Shown here: positions 1 to 17,855 of the stretch, piece after piece
Position numbering within the stretch: the first letter of the stretch is position 1
How the letters are laid out: every line of letters starts with the position of its first letter
Assembly (NCBI GenBank): GCA_016801845.1
Contig: CM028926.1
Location: forward strand, 10,889,001-10,953,000
Reading direction: 5' to 3'
Length of the DNA: 64,000 nt
Source: Polydactylus sextarius
Taxonomy: Eukaryota > Chordata > Actinopteri > Polynemidae
Translations under genes and position numbers: made by a program
Notes under the pieces: generated by a model
The model's database searches: none
Seen by the model: only the letters and a program-made list of their open reading frames with translations
Told to the model about the DNA's origin: nothing

Positions 1-546
1 ACCCGGTGCAGCGAAAGGTCAAAGCTCGTACACCTCACAGATGGCTCCACAAGCTCCGTGACTAAATCAAGCACTCGTAAAACTATTCAGAGACACACCT
101 CAAGTCTGCCCTGCTGGCGTCAGCAACAGCTGACGGTCACAACTGTTTCAACGACACTTAACTTCACCGTCCTAGTTTTACCCACAGCCAAGAAATCAAG
201 AAAGTCTTTCAAAACAAATGCAACAACACAAACAACCCCGCCCTAAGTTTCTGCACTGATTGAAGAACAATCAAAGTAGATTTTAGTAGTTTCCATATCA
301 GGAAAAAAAGTGTGCAAAGCTTCAGAGGAATCCAAGACAAAAAGAGAAAAGGTTTTCATAGCTCCAGAGTTCATCAATGGAGGAATATGTCTGATAGATA
401 TTTGGTTAAAAACACTTCCCCCTCTTACAGTCATTTTCTTTCGGGAGGTTTTGGCCTGGGAGACGTTTTTGTCCACATTCACATGTAAAAATCACCCATG
501 GATATATCACAAAAACAGCTAAATAAAGCATTGTTGTGCTTTTTAC

Positions 547-802
547 CTGCTTAGGAGAAAAAGAAAGAGGTAACAGATCCCGGGATCAGATCCTGTCCAC
601 CAAATGTAGGGGTTGCCCAACTCTGCCAGGTGACGGACCAAGGCTTTTATACCAACACCTCGGTTCCTATTGGCTGAACGGTCTCGGGGTCCCCTCGTTT
701 GATTGGTCCCAGTGGGTCTTCTGTCCCTTGATGAGTTTCTAAAAGGCAAGAACGAACATCACACAACACTCGAGACGAGAGACAAGGCAACAGCTGCAGC
801 TG
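547..802 (-). promoter_or_regulatory. TATA/CCAAT promoter and noncoding exon 1, probably of ckm
   Basis: Read on the minus strand this is a classical core promoter. Two E-boxes (CAGCTG, 791-802) come first. Two CCAAT boxes follow (complements of ATTGG at 702-706 and 669-673), then a consensus TATAAAAG box (complement of 644-651). Transcription would start near 615-620. A short exon without a convincing reading frame would follow, ending at a good donor (AAGCAG then GTAAAAAG, exon edge 547). The gene body would lie left of the window. In human 19q13.32 the muscle creatine kinase gene CKM lies head-to-head with KLC3, has a TATA promoter and a noncoding first exon, and uses E-boxes. The assignment to ckm is inferred from synteny and architecture; no creatine kinase coding sequence is present here. 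Confidence 0.5.
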
Positions 803-3800
803 CCCAGTCCAACTTTTCACCTTCTGCCTGCTCATAGTTGTTTGATAGGAGCCTGCAGGGAAGAACAGTGTAGAAAACAGAGGCAGCCGCTTATATCCAT
901 GCATACTATTATGGTATTGATATGATGCATGTTTTAAGGTACATTAAAGATTTCTCATGTCGCCATTTTTTGGCTTCAATCCTATAAAGAGCACTTGACT
1001 CTGATGGTTCAGAGTTAGTTTAGGTATGTGTGCATGCACATGTACTGTACTGAGCGTCTCCTCCATGTTTCATAAATGTCCCCGGCTGGAGTTTCATCTG
1101 TCATGATACCCAGGAGTTAAAATAACCACTTTGTCTTAGATTACATTGTAGTAATATTCAAGATTACAGATTGTATTTCACTGTGCAGCTCCCCCTCACC
1201 TATCAATATGCTAAGTGGATGTCTCTGCATGTTTGTAAGTTTAAGGTATGTGTTGGTGCCTCCTGTGCCAAATATGTAGTGATACATAGTGACAGGGTGT
1301 CCAAACTCAAGAGATTCAGCAAGACACAGAAAGGAGGATGTGGTGTTTTTTTTAATCTGTCTGTGCAGTGAACTTCTTTCTCAACATTCACATCTTTATG
1401 TGTGTGTGTGTGTGTGCTAAGCTCAGATGAAGAAGACGAATGTCAACACTTTGTATCCAGTGTAACATTTAATTTGTTAAGTCTGCACTCACAGAAAGTT
1501 ACACTGGGTCTCAGATCAAGCTCTAATTGTAAAACTTGTACTATACAGAGTGACCAGTGTCATTATCCCCCACTGGTAATGTGATAGACCTGAGTAATCG
1601 ACCCGCAGACAGATATTAAATCACGCACACATCATGTGACAGAGTACAAACTGTGGGGGTGGAGCTGAGAGACACAGTGACGCAAAGAGTTGTCTCACAT
1701 AAGATCCAGGTTTCCCCCAAAACACAACAGAGATCTGGAGATCAGAGATTCATGGAGAAAAATCCTCCAGTTCTCTTTAACAGAAAATATACAGAGATTT
1801 TTCTTGTGTGAACTTAGAGGATGAAGTTACCTGCTGGAAATTGGTTGGTTGGATCAGAGGTTGCAAAATGCAAAGTTTATCTAAAACAAACAAGGTTAAA
1901 AAAAGATGATTTCCATGTGTCAGTGTTTGATGTACCACAAAGTTATTTCTGTGCACATATGATCATTTAGAAATTTTTGATTTACATTCTATGCAGACGA
2001 CTGTCAACTCTAGCTACAAAATGACCGTTTAAAAATGTAACTTCCAGTATTTCCTTAGTCATTAGTGGTCACAAACTTCAATCACATGTTTAAGAGTGTG
2101 TCCGCTCATACACTCTGCACCTTCTGACACACACTGCAGGTTTGTGCTTTTGTAAATGAACATTTTGCAGGCAACTGTTGTGTCCATGAAGCAGTGAGTC
2201 TCAGTTCCTTTCCTCTAAATCATCTCATGGGCTCCAGTTTCACAGCTGCAGCCTGACCATCCACAGACACCACTTTCCAAATTAGTCTTTTCTCCATGTC
2301 GCTGCAGGTTCCTCGTCCAGTGTGAACATACTTTCATATGAATGAATACACAAGCACACCTTTGTATTACCACAATAACCAATCACTGACTGTCAGTGAA
2401 GTGATGCAATCACATGTTTATACCTCTCTAATTAGTCTGTAATGGCGGCTGCAAAGTAAAACTTGTGGACACAGAGTTAAGCTTTTTCTTGACAATATTT
2501 ATATTCTGACAATAGTGCGGAAGCTGTGATAAACCATGAAGGATAATCAGCTTAAAAGAATTGAGAAAATGTTATAAAACACTGTTTTATCCCTCATTAC
2601 ATCCTTGACCACACACCCCCATCAATAAAACTCAAAGGTCATGCTGACTGACGTGTGATATGTGCTGTGACTTCTGCCCATTCAGACCAGTTAGTTCTAT
2701 AGCTCGTATGCCAATATGGCATAAATCCAGTATCCCAGTTTAGACTGTCACTGTATCCCCCCTGCTCTCCGCGCACACACACCCAACACACATCCAAACA
2801 GCCCCCGAACGCTGCAGCTGCCCTGCGGAAACAGGCACCAAGGACAGTTATGTAACCAGGAACACTGTGTGAATCATTTATAATGATTCTAATCTCAATC
2901 TCAGCAGCAAAGTGTGCAAAAAAAATCAAGATGAATGAACATTTTAATTGGATTAAAGAACAATAAATGACCTGAGATTGAACTGAATATGTTATAAGTT
3001 TGGTAAATATGTTTTATATATGATCCCTATGAAGCAGGAAATGAGATTGTTGAGTTGGAGCGTACAGGAATCGCCTCCTTGCACAGTTTGTTACAGTCTG
3101 TTAAAAACTTCTGCAAATCTGGTTTAGATATATTTCTCATTTAGTATATGATCAACCGTGTGTTGAGATGGCATGCAGTCCAATAACACATTCTTCTTCA
3201 CAGTCGAAGGCCTTTGGGAGCAGTTGAGGGTTACATGCATTCACACATTCACACGTAACTGCTGCCAGGAACAACTGGCGGCCACAGTCACGATGTTTCC
3301 ATCTATATGACACAACATCTTATAGCTCCACAGTCTGGTTGTTTCTGTAATAAGACAGAAAAGAAACAGAGAACTGGTTTGATGTGAAACAAGAAAGCAA
3401 CATGTGGTCTTTCTTTGTCTTTTAAAGATGTAACATTAGAGTTTTCAACTTAAACTCATCAAAAAAAATCACGTCAACTCCATGTAAAGATTACAGCCAG
3501 AGTTCAGAATACTCTAGACGTAAATCCCTTCAGACACATGAGTCCTGACCCAGAACAGAGGGGGAAAACATCATGTTAGCAGTTGGAGGAACACAAATAT
3601 ACTCAGGCATTTGTAAAATGACTCTGTCAACATATGTGCATGTTAAGTCTGACACAGAAAGAGTTGGAATGGAAATAGCAAGAGGAGTGACGGAGTTTGG
3701 ACCAATGAGAAGCTCATCATCTAAGTACTGATTGTTTATTGTAGACATCAACCTTGTCTTGAAAGAGTCTTGGTGGAGCTGCATGTGAAAAAAGTTGCAT

Positions 3801-4438
3801 AAAATCTTTTGTGGCTTCATGTGAAGATGCACAAAATGAAGTCTGAAGTCTAAAAATCTCTGAAGGTGTCATGTTAGAATAAGTTGCTCCTCATCTCCGC
3901 TGGAGGCTTGTAGCTACACGGCTACTTTAGATGCTACTAGCATAAGACAAATCATAGACTGAACTGTTGGTGGTGGTAAAAATAATAGACCTTGTAATAT
4001 GAGCATTTTATATTGGCGGTGAAAATGTGTTCTCATGGATAAAATTAAGAAAAAAAGATGTTCATTGTCACAACTTTAGAAAATATTCATCTTTTCATCC
4101 TTTTTAAACTGAATGAAAACAAAAATAAAAGGAAGTTGTGTAATTTGCTGATGAGCGAACACTGAACTGATACTGGCAATAATAAAAAACAACCGTTAAC
4201 CCTGTTTTTGACTGGATTATCACTTTGCTTGTGTGAGTTGTCTGAGAATACATTCACACTCATCTGTGTGAAACTGAATTCGGTCTCACTATACAGCCGC
4301 TGAAGAGACTCTCAGATTGTAAATGTCACCAGGTGGTGAAACAGACTCCTGCGAACCTGCCAGTAAAACGAACACATGCAAACTCATGATCTCTGTTTCA
4401 TGTCTGTATCACTCTTCATGAAATCACCAAGATAGATC

Positions 4439-4500
<62 letters not shown>
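4439..4500. repeat. (CAGA)n microsatellite
   Basis: About 15 uninterrupted copies of the tetranucleotide CAGA. Confidence 0.95.
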
Positions 4501-4501
<1 letters not shown>

Positions 4502-5423
4502 TTCAGTCTAGTTAACAGACCTCATTGCATCATTGTAACCTTCCATATTTATAGTGATATCACACTAGTCTGTAATGTGATATCACAGTTAGACAACACA
4601 ACGGACGACGAAGCGGAGGGATTTACTAAATATAAACCTGAATTATTATAAAGGTGATAGATCATCACAGGGTGCACAGATTTAAACCCTTTTATTCTCA
4701 GAGTGGTGAAATGAATTGGATGTGTTGTGCGTCTGATGCCTGAGGGAATCAGAGAATCACTCTATTGATCGTTCACTTGTCTGTTCATTTCTAATGAAAA
4801 TGTTATGTAACTAATTTATCCTTGTTTTAGGATCGTGGTTCTGACTTTCTGTGATTTCTGTGTGTGTTTTTGTGAAGGTGACAGTGGTGAAGTGACAATG
4901 AAACATGAGCTACCTGAGTAACTCATGAGGCCGGGTGGTGGTGGAGGGTGAAGAGGTGGAGAGGGGCAGGGAGCATGAGAGGAGTTGGGGGTGAACCACG
5001 GTTTTCTATCTTTAGCTCCACCTCACCAGGTCCTCCGATCTCGAATACCAACTCCACCGATTGAATTGCATCGACTCAGCTTTCAGTCTGTCTGTCCCTC
5101 CCTCATCCCTCCATCCATTCATCTGTTCATCCAAGATATAAAACAGAATAATAAACAGTTTGATCAGGGGTTTAAACATGCAGTTAAACATTTAACATGT
5201 GCACATTAAACCTGTGACATATATTGACTATTTATCTCTGCAGGTGTGACAGTGGAGAAATGATCCTTCCTCTTGGGATCATGACGTCGGTCGGTTTGAT
5301 CCAGACTCAAACACTGTCTCTGTTTCATGGATTGAATTTCTGGGAAATCTGTGCAGACATTCAAGGTCCCCAGAGGATCAATACCATCGATCACTTCTGT
5401 GGTTGAACCATGACTTCTCATCT

Positions 5424-5438
5424 AGCGCCACCATCTGG
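5424..5438 (-). promoter_or_regulatory. CTCF-like motif
   Basis: The complement reads CCAGATGGTGGCGCT, close to the CTCF core consensus. It stands alone just left of the GT tract. Motif match by eye only. Confidence 0.35.
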
Positions 5439-5601
5439 TTTATATCACACTTTGATTTACAACCAGATCAATGCAACAGTCAGATTTTGACTTTTAACAG
5501 GAAACATTGTTTATAAACTTTACACATAATTTTACTTTTGATTTTTGTTAAAAAAAAAAAATCTGTTCACTACTTTTACTAAATGTTTTACCATGTGGTT
5601 G

Positions 5602-5754
<153 letters not shown>

Positions 5755-5852
5755 ATTGTTCCCATTCATTCTATAAGTCATTCATTTCTAATTTTACATC
5801 AGTGGGACGTCGGCCAAGACAGCTTTGACTTTCTAACTGTCCTGGGTTCTCC

Positions 5853-5854
<2 letters not shown>

Positions 5855-5947
<93 letters not shown>

Positions 5948-5964
5948 TGTGTGTGTGTGTGTGT
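5855..5964. repeat. Second long (GT)n microsatellite
   Basis: About 85 bp of pure GT, then a short interruption (TATGTGC) and more GT. It lies only about 100 bp from the preceding GT tract, so the two form a compound array with potential to form Z-DNA. Confidence 0.96.
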
Positions 5965-6178
5965 CTTTCTGTTTTGCATAATTATTCAATCATGTGCATC
6001 CACATATTTTTGTCCATATCCATTTTTTCCTACTTATTTTTTCCATTTCTTCACACACACACTCACGCCTGTAATGTCAGTCCTTACTGTGTGCTGGGTG
6101 GCAGCAGCAGTGTTGTGTTTCCAGTGAGAAGCCTCCTCTCATGATTGATCTCATTTTCTGTGCTAAACAACTTCTCAA

Positions 6179-6180
6179 CC

Positions 6181-6221
<41 letters not shown>
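6179..6221. repeat. (CT)n(CA)n compound microsatellite
   Basis: Six CT units run directly into about 15 CA units. Confidence 0.95.
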
Positions 6222-6225
<4 letters not shown>

Positions 6226-8791
6226 CTATATAACATAATAAATGAACTGAGATTAGATATACTTCATCATCACTCATTGAGTGCATCAAGTGTGTGTTCA
6301 GAAGAAGCAGGGGCATGTCAGTGATTAATTAATGTTGTTATTTTAGTCGTTGACATTGTAACGATAGTCAGTTCTACTCACGTTGTCAGACTGCGACGCT
6401 GCAGCTGTGAGGTAAAACAGAGCTGCATTCAATCATGATTCTCAGCTGTCGCTCTGATTTACGTGTGTGTGAAAACAAAAACCTGTTCGGTACTGCAGCA
6501 AAAATCAGTGTGTGTGAGTGTGACCACACCGGAGGACAAACTACTGTACTTTATGTTTAAATTAAACGGAGTCAGCAGTGAGTTAACGAGTCAATAACGC
6601 TGCACTTAAGACCAGAGACGTAACAGTTATTATAAAGGTCAGAGAGGATTTATGAGATTTATTAGGCTCAACTGATTTGCTGAAGCTTAGTTTTCACTCA
6701 TGAGGTTTTATATTCCAGCGGTTATCTTTAGTAAAAACACCAGGAACTGATAAAACACACAAAATAAAAGTATAAAAGAGACTGAAAAAGAAAAGCAGAA
6801 GCCTAGAGATCAACGTCAGCTCAGTGTCGTGGTCTGAGAAGAGCAGCAGATGAACAAATAAAAGTTGTTTCTATTTTTTGCCGTAAAGTCAGAGGATGAG
6901 GAACAAGTGACCTTTGACCCAATAAACTCAGCGAGAGATGTTTGGTCACCATGTGTGGTTCAGTGACTCAAACACAGAGACACACTGACAAGATTTACAC
7001 TAAAACCAGTTTTTAGTTTTATTAGAGAATAAGCTTCGTGTATAGATCAGCCTGTGAAGGCAAACGTTTCTTTGAAATGTATTAAAGACATTTCAGAAGC
7101 TGCACAAACAAAGTTTATAGACACTTTAAAAACTGTCTTTAATGTGAAAAATCAGGAAAAATTAGTGACCTAAAAACTCACTTTCCCACAATCCCTTTCT
7201 CCCTTCATTTCCCAGCATCCCTCACTGTCTCTTCAGCACATGGTTTGTTCTGTTTTGACTCAGTTAAAACTCTTTGTTTAAAGCTCCATGTGTTTGAGCT
7301 GCTGACAGTCCGTCACTGGACTGTGACACATGTAAGTGACTGTTTACAGTTTGAATGGGTCCGTTAGTGTTTTACTGTCGCTGTGTGACTGCTGCCATCA
7401 GCATCTAAATGATAAAACTGCAGCAGAGGACAGGACAGACAAGCTGTAGGGCCTATGTGTTATTTTGTAGTTTTCAAGATGCTGTCGAACAAAGAGAGTT
7501 TGAAGACGCAAATAAAAAACTTTATTCAGTTTGTAAAAATCAAACCTCAGACAGTAACACTGTGGCAGTTTAGCAACCACATTTTGAGATTTTAAGGTGT
7601 TTTTGAGGCGACATAGTAGATGATATATAAGATGGTTAAAGATAGTTTCTATGTTTATGATTATAAATTTGATCAAAAACATGCATGTGTTGCTTTGTGC
7701 TGCTGGTTGTGTTTTTCTTTTACTTTCCAAGTTTTGTTACATTTATCAACTTAATCACCAACCAAACCCTCCACTCTCGTCATGTCGACGAGTGTTCACC
7801 TGTGCTGACCGGTCGTAGGTGAACGTGTCTGTAACGAGCTCAGAGGCCTGAATGAGTTTCCCCTGGAGACCAGTGACCATATATGGTCGGACCCTGCAGA
7901 CACGCCCACCGTGGTCAGTTGCTGGTTCTTTTCTGTCGATCTGACAGCTGAGCTGTCCATCAACCTGCTCATATAACTGTCTCTCACACACACACACACA
8001 CACAAAACAGTTAAACTGCTGCTTCTGCAGCAGAACGACTCCTGATGCTGTTATTGAACATTTTTATTGATGCATTAACATGTAAACGTGAATGTTGTAG
8101 CCAGTTGTGATGCAGCTAATTTAATTTAAAGATGAAGATTCTGTTTTGTTCGTAACTAAATGTCCAGATGCTGATAAATGTTGTAGAATAAAACAGAAAT
8201 ATTCAAGTGAAATATAAAGATGTCAAACTGTTTTTAATCCAGAAAATGTTTTGAGTTGAATTTCATCACTGGTCAAGTTTGTTTTCATTCATTCGTCACA
8301 TCAACATCCAACTGTTATGTTAGTAAACTACATTAAATCTGTGCAACAGATTATTACAAACATACAGATCAGTTCTTTGTCTCTTATGTTCAGCTGTTGA
8401 CCCTTGACCTCTCTGACTTCCTCTGACCGCTGCTGTAAAAGTTTCCTTTAAAACCAGCTCAGCTAATGTGTCATTAATAAGACTAATACTGGTTCTACTC
8501 TTTGACCTGTGACCTCAGTTAATCTGAAACAGCAACGTTGTAAAACTATGTAAATAAAACGCTAAAATAAATGTGTTATTTTTTATTTGTGCACAGGATC
8601 AATAATAATCAACATTAAACTGCTAACAGCAACAATGCTCCTGATAATTGTTCTTTAAAATAAAGGCACAGTTTATATTGTTTATAAGTGGGTCCAGTAA
8701 ACTCCTCCCTGTTTGTTTCAGAGTAAACCTCTGATAATCTGATGTCATTAATAATCTGCTCGCTCCTGCAGGCAGCTCATCTCTCCGGCAG

Positions 8792-8856
8792 ATGGCCACG
8801 TCCGGGCAGGACATCAGCCCCGGTGCCGCGGTGTATGGTGGGAAACGAGGGATCAG
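8792..8856 (+). CDS. Orphan exon-like segment, possible first coding exon
   Basis: I do not recognise this product. An ATG follows a pyrimidine-rich stretch and opens 21 codons (MATSGQDISPG, then AAVYGGKRGI) ending in a strong donor, CAG followed by GTAAGC. The segment is CpG-richer than the AT-rich DNA around it, which is why it stands out. Splicing to the klc3 start exon at 11413 would put it out of frame with klc3 and stop after about 20 codons. It cannot be a simple alternative klc3 N-terminus, but could be an upstream noncoding exon with a short upstream ORF. No other compatible downstream exon was found before klc3. It could be chance. Confidence 0.2.
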
Positions 8857-9829
8857 GTAAGCTCCTCGGCTTCGTCAAGTCAAACGGGTGTAACAGAACA
8901 TGAGCAGGAAGTCACAGGTCTTTGGCTTCAGAATAAAAGCGCAGAGTTAATTTATCTTTTAAGTGAATTTTCCATTGATCTGATAATTATAACATTTCAG
9001 CCTCACTGTTAAAACCGGACTGTTACCAGATAACAACTATATTTTGTGATTCTTAAGAGAAAACAATGAGCGCTGCATCTTATTTGGTTGAATGAAAAAA
9101 AAAAAAAAAAACCTTAATGTTTCTATGTTTAAGATCCAAAAATACACTTTTTGTGGTGTTTGTTATGATCAAATAAACCTCAAAAAGTTGCAGAAACAGA
9201 TTTTTATAGTTTTCAATTTATGTGTTTATATATAAGAGCATGAAATTCAACATAAATGTGACTTAACTAAACTAATCATTAACATAAACATTACTAAAAA
9301 TGTAATAAAGTAACTGGTGAAAAAACTAAAATAAAAGCTGAATTATCATTTAGCTTTTTTTTTTCAGTTTTTTCACCAGTTATTCTTCCTTTTGATACTG
9401 GAGTGAAAGTTGAAACCAGACTCCTGTCATGTAAATGTACAAGTGAAGCTCATGAACAATCCTCATCTGTTAAACAAATTCATTTGATTTTAAAATTAAA
9501 TGTTTGTAGCAGCGACACAACAGAAACAAAGGAAAGTCTGTACAGACGACAGGACTGGAAATGTTTTAATGTTGTAGATTTCCCTCCTGATTCATGTAAA
9601 TATCACATCAAACCATCAAATCTGATCTAATGACTCATAAATTAGTTGCAAATGTTAATATTAAATGCTTTTTCATTGCATTTACACACAGATAAAATAA
9701 AAACAGCTCGTTTTACATCTAAATGACTGTATGTATGGATATGTTCCTGCTTTAACGTGTTTTTAAATGATTAAAAGGCAGTGAAAACAGAAGAATGACC
9801 ACTTGTCTTTCATGCGCCTTGCTGGTGCT

Positions 9830-10076
9830 TTTATTTTGAAGGTGTTGAGCGGAAGTGATGTGCGCTGTCAAGCAGCAGCTGAGAGACGAGGCAGGTGAAT
9901 GATTTACAGCCTCTGGTCTGTCTCCGTCACCTGTTTAACATCAAATAAAGTCTCATACTGAGAGCGAACATGTTCCTCAGTGTTTGACAGAAACTTGTGT
10001 CCAAAAATAAACCAACACGTTGAGTTGAGGGTGGACAAAAAGACGGAAACACGCCGCCGGAGCCTGGACTTAGCAG
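9830..10076 (+). promoter_or_regulatory. klc3: Probable klc3 promoter and 5' noncoding exon
   Basis: A local rise in CpG and GC, an ETS-like CGGAAGTG motif near 9851-9858, and two plausible donors (GAGGCAG/GTGAATG near 9892 and TTAGCAG/GTGGGC at 10076) precede the klc3 start exon, whose acceptor is at 11411-11412. The klc3 ATG sits 11 bases inside an exon that opens with an acceptor, so an upstream 5' UTR exon is required. This is the best candidate. No TATA box was seen. The exact start site is not determinable by eye. Confidence 0.4.
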
Positions 10077-10415
10077 GTGGGCTATAAATAACTTAGTGTT
10101 GATGTGGATCCGACGTGAATCCCGCGGTTGTTTGTCTGTTTGTTTGTTGTTTGTCTGTTTGCATCTTGTTGTTGTTTATTATGGTAAATGTTGGTGTTTA
10201 CAGCAGCTGCTGGTGTTTTCACTGAGTCAGAGCGAAATAAAACTCATTTCATTTGAAGATAAATGAGCAGAAATGTCGCGTAACGTGACGCAGTCGCAGT
10301 TGAATTAGCGGAGATGTTTGCGGCAGCTGCAAAATTTATGTAAAAATGTGTTTATCAGCGACGCTGTGGTAAACTGACCCGAGGCCTGTTGCGCCTCCAC
10401 AGTAAACAAAGCGCG

Positions 10416-10417
<2 letters not shown>

Positions 10418-10485
<68 letters not shown>

Positions 10486-10493
10486 GCGCGTGT
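10418..10493. repeat. (GT)n microsatellite
   Basis: About 60 bp of GT in the putative klc3 first intron, ending in a short CGTGTGCGCGTG variant. Confidence 0.95.
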
Positions 10494-11423
10494 CTTAACT
10501 ATGGAGTTTAAGTTGATTTTGTTCATTTTAAGAATCTAAAATACAAGAAAATGACACAATAATTAATACAAATGTTTAAATAATTTACAATAATCACTAA
10601 AATATATTGAAATAAATGAAATAAAACCAGTGGATTAACAAATGGATCTAAAGTGACAAACGTCTTCAGTGAATAAACAGTTTTATTTCTATTTCTGTCT
10701 ATTTGTGTGTAAAGAATAGTTAAACCAAGTGATATGTAGTTTTGTTTGTGACAGAATATAATTAGAGCCAGTTGGTATAATAGAGCTGATGATCTGACAG
10801 TAAAACTAACAGTGTAGATAATAATCCACCTGTGTTGTTATTAATTTGCTGTAACGTTGGTGTTTAGTTCCACATCTTCTTCTTCTCTCAGACTCTGAAC
10901 ACATCAGATCAGAAAAGAGGAAACTGAAACGGTTGTTGTCTGTTGGTGAAGTTGCTGACGGTTGTGAAGTCTTTGTTATTCGTCATCAGCAGTTTGTCGC
11001 CGCTACTGAAAATTAGAAACTTCCCCCGAACACACAAATAACATCTTCATCTTGTCTCCTTATAATCACATCTATTTACTGACTGAACTTTTATTTATTG
11101 AATCAAATCAGTCAGTTTCTAATGTAGATAAACATCATCTCTTCTCTAGTTTTTACTTGTCTTTGTCTCTAAAGTCTTCAGTGTCACATATTTATCTTTA
11201 TCAAACGAAACAGAACCAGAACCTCAATAAAGAATTATCTATTATTCTCATATCGTGTTAGTTAAAGGACTTTATACCAACTCCACTTCTCCTGTAATTA
11301 CTACAGATACTACTTCTTCTTCCAGTTATTATTATCTATTACCGCCACTATGAGTGCAGCCGTAATGATTTATTTAGTTGTTTGTGTCTGTTCCTCTTTG
11401 TGCTGTTCCCAGGTCAGTTGACT

Positions 11424-15601
<4,178 letters not shown>

Positions 15602-15632
<31 letters not shown>
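15602..15632. repeat. (CA)n tract directly after the klc3 stop
   Basis: CA repeats begin just past the TAA of klc3, so stop-codon loss here would extend the protein into Thr-His repeats. Confidence 0.9.
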
Positions 15633-15636
<4 letters not shown>

Positions 15637-17741
15637 ACATGCAACTAGACTCATCTAAACACTGCTGTGAGAACGAAACCTGAAATTTGCCAGCGCTCAT
15701 AATAACAGGACGAGTTTGTCTCCAGTTCTGACAAACGTCAACAAAAAATAACTAGGAAAGTCACTTAATGACCGTTTACTTTGCACTGTGACTTTTCTTT
15801 CCTGTTCACTTGAAATTTTACATCATTCCTTCCTCCATGTTAACTATTAAACATATAGAGACCTAAAACACCAGCACCAAGACTTTTACCAGTTTACAGA
15901 AGCAGGACCATGTTATTTACACATTAACTAAAGTTGTGTATTTTATCAACACTGAAAAAAAATTATTTATCTTTTCAATGAGATTTGAGGATATAAATGT
16001 TATAGATTATCTTTTTAAAAACTTGTTATAAATGACAGGATGTAAAGTTATTTGCACAATGATCAAAAAAAAAGGTCAAAATGTAAAATGTTACATTTGG
16101 TTTACGAGAGAAAAGTTAAACCGTCGAGTTTATACTTTAAAGACATTAATTTAAACGTGATGAATGTTTCTGGCGTTGAGTTTATATTTTAATATGACGA
16201 TAATCATAAAAACACAAACGTGTTCACTTCAGGAGGTTATTTCATTCCACATTATTAAAAAAAAGACCAACTTTTATTTTATTTTAACTCTTAGAAATAA
16301 AACCAATCAAATGTTGGATTTAAATCCACATTTACTCCAGTTGATTCACCGTCCTGTTGAAGACAAGAGCTTCACTTTCACACTCACTGACAGAATTAAA
16401 CAGTGAAAACAAGTCTGATAGAGAATCAATAAAGATTAATATTGTCATCAATCTATAGATAAAACACTGAACAATCAACATTTCAAATCACCAACTCTAC
16501 GAAAAAAAGACATATTTGACTTTAAAAACAATTCTTATAAACTGGAACTAAACTAAAACGTTGCCCAAAGTTACTGTCATGTGCCTGAGTCGATGTTGTT
16601 TTGATGATTTGTAACTGGCCTTGGACTGAAGTTCACTCGCTTGAACTAAGATGTGACAGAGCTTCTTTCTTACGCTCCTCCGTTGTACGTACGTATGTAT
16701 GTAGATATGTGGCAGATCAATGGCGTAAACGTAGGCAAATATACGTCTTTGTGTTTAAAATATCTCAGTCAGGAACAAATTAGTGTCTAATGTCAAGAAA
16801 GTTGAAACGTGCAGCAAACTGGAGTCTTAAAACTGGACTTTATGGACAGAAACCACACGAAACTGACAGAAACCTGCAGTAGCAGCTTTCTAGCCAACTG
16901 AACAGGAAGTCAACATGTCATATTATTGTAAATGTGTTGATGAGCGTCACATGAGCGTGTTTCTGTCCAGTTTATCTACCAACTCCTGTAGGAAACTTCT
17001 GTCTCTTCAGCTGCTAAATGTTCCACTTTCTTCACCAGCTCTTTAACTGTGTCTGTCTGATGTTTGCTGCAGAGAAAACTTGTGGCTTTTTTAGCTGTTT
17101 TCACTTTAAAGAGCTGCCTCATGAATGAAAACTTATTGTTCTGAGAGAAACTGAACCAAAACTGTAAAGTTGAAGAGATTTTGCTTCTTTGTAGCCGCTT
17201 AAAATCGTCGTTTATTCACTGAAATGCCTGAAATCCACAACGTATGTTGAGTCACTGTTCTAACTAGTTACAGTTATTAATGTGACAGTTTTTAGTTTGT
17301 TAAAGAACAAATTACTTTCCCTTTTTAGTCGAGACTCAAACTGTGAGATTTCGTGATGTTAAAAACATTTTTCATTTTATGTTACAGATATTAAATAACT
17401 CCACGTCCACGTTAACACTCAGGAATGTTAAATAAAGAAAGATCAGATTTTATTCCACATTATTCTCATTTTGATTTCTTTTTGCTCAAACATTCTGTAT
17501 TTCCTGTTTTTCCATGATGGAGAACTACTGATTGTACATTTGCTGTGGTAGAACAAGTCACTGAAAATGGCACCGTTAGTTACAGTAGAAACTAGTCTGT
17601 TACGAGCTTCGTGAAGCACTTGTCTGATTGTTACGTACAAAATGGGAGAAGAAACATGTAGAAGACGAACTATATTTCCTCTGATGTGTTTATTCTGGTA
17701 AAAATGAATGTTTGTATTTTATATTTGCAAACTTGAGCTAA
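15633..17741 (+). other. klc3: klc3 3' UTR
   Basis: About 2.1 kb of AT-rich sequence without a convincing exon on either strand lies between the klc3 stop and the AATAAA at 17742. An earlier AATAAA at 16428-16433 could give a shorter isoform. Confidence 0.55.
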
Positions 17742-17747
17742 AATAAA
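17742..17747 (+). terminator. klc3: klc3 poly(A) signal
   Basis: AATAAA followed about 35-60 bases later by a GT/T-rich stretch (17780-17805) that fits a downstream cleavage element. Confidence 0.6.
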
Positions 17748-17849
17748 TTACAACAAGACTTTAACACCGTCAGGTTCAACGTGTGTTGATTTATGTTTTG
17801 TCAGGATATAAAACAAGAAAGACACAAGTCAGTTGTTCTTACAAACATG

Positions 17850-17855
17850 TTTATT
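17850..17855 (-). terminator. ercc2: ercc2 poly(A) signal
   Basis: The complement of TTTATT gives AATAAA on the minus strand, followed downstream by a T/GT-rich stretch (complement of about 17805-17830). Together with the klc3 signal it places the two convergent 3' ends within roughly 100 bp or slightly overlapping. Confidence 0.55.

Noticed and set aside
2639..2929. Minus-strand frame of 96 codons
   Set aside because: No recognisable domain; isolated in AT-rich DNA and compatible with chance.
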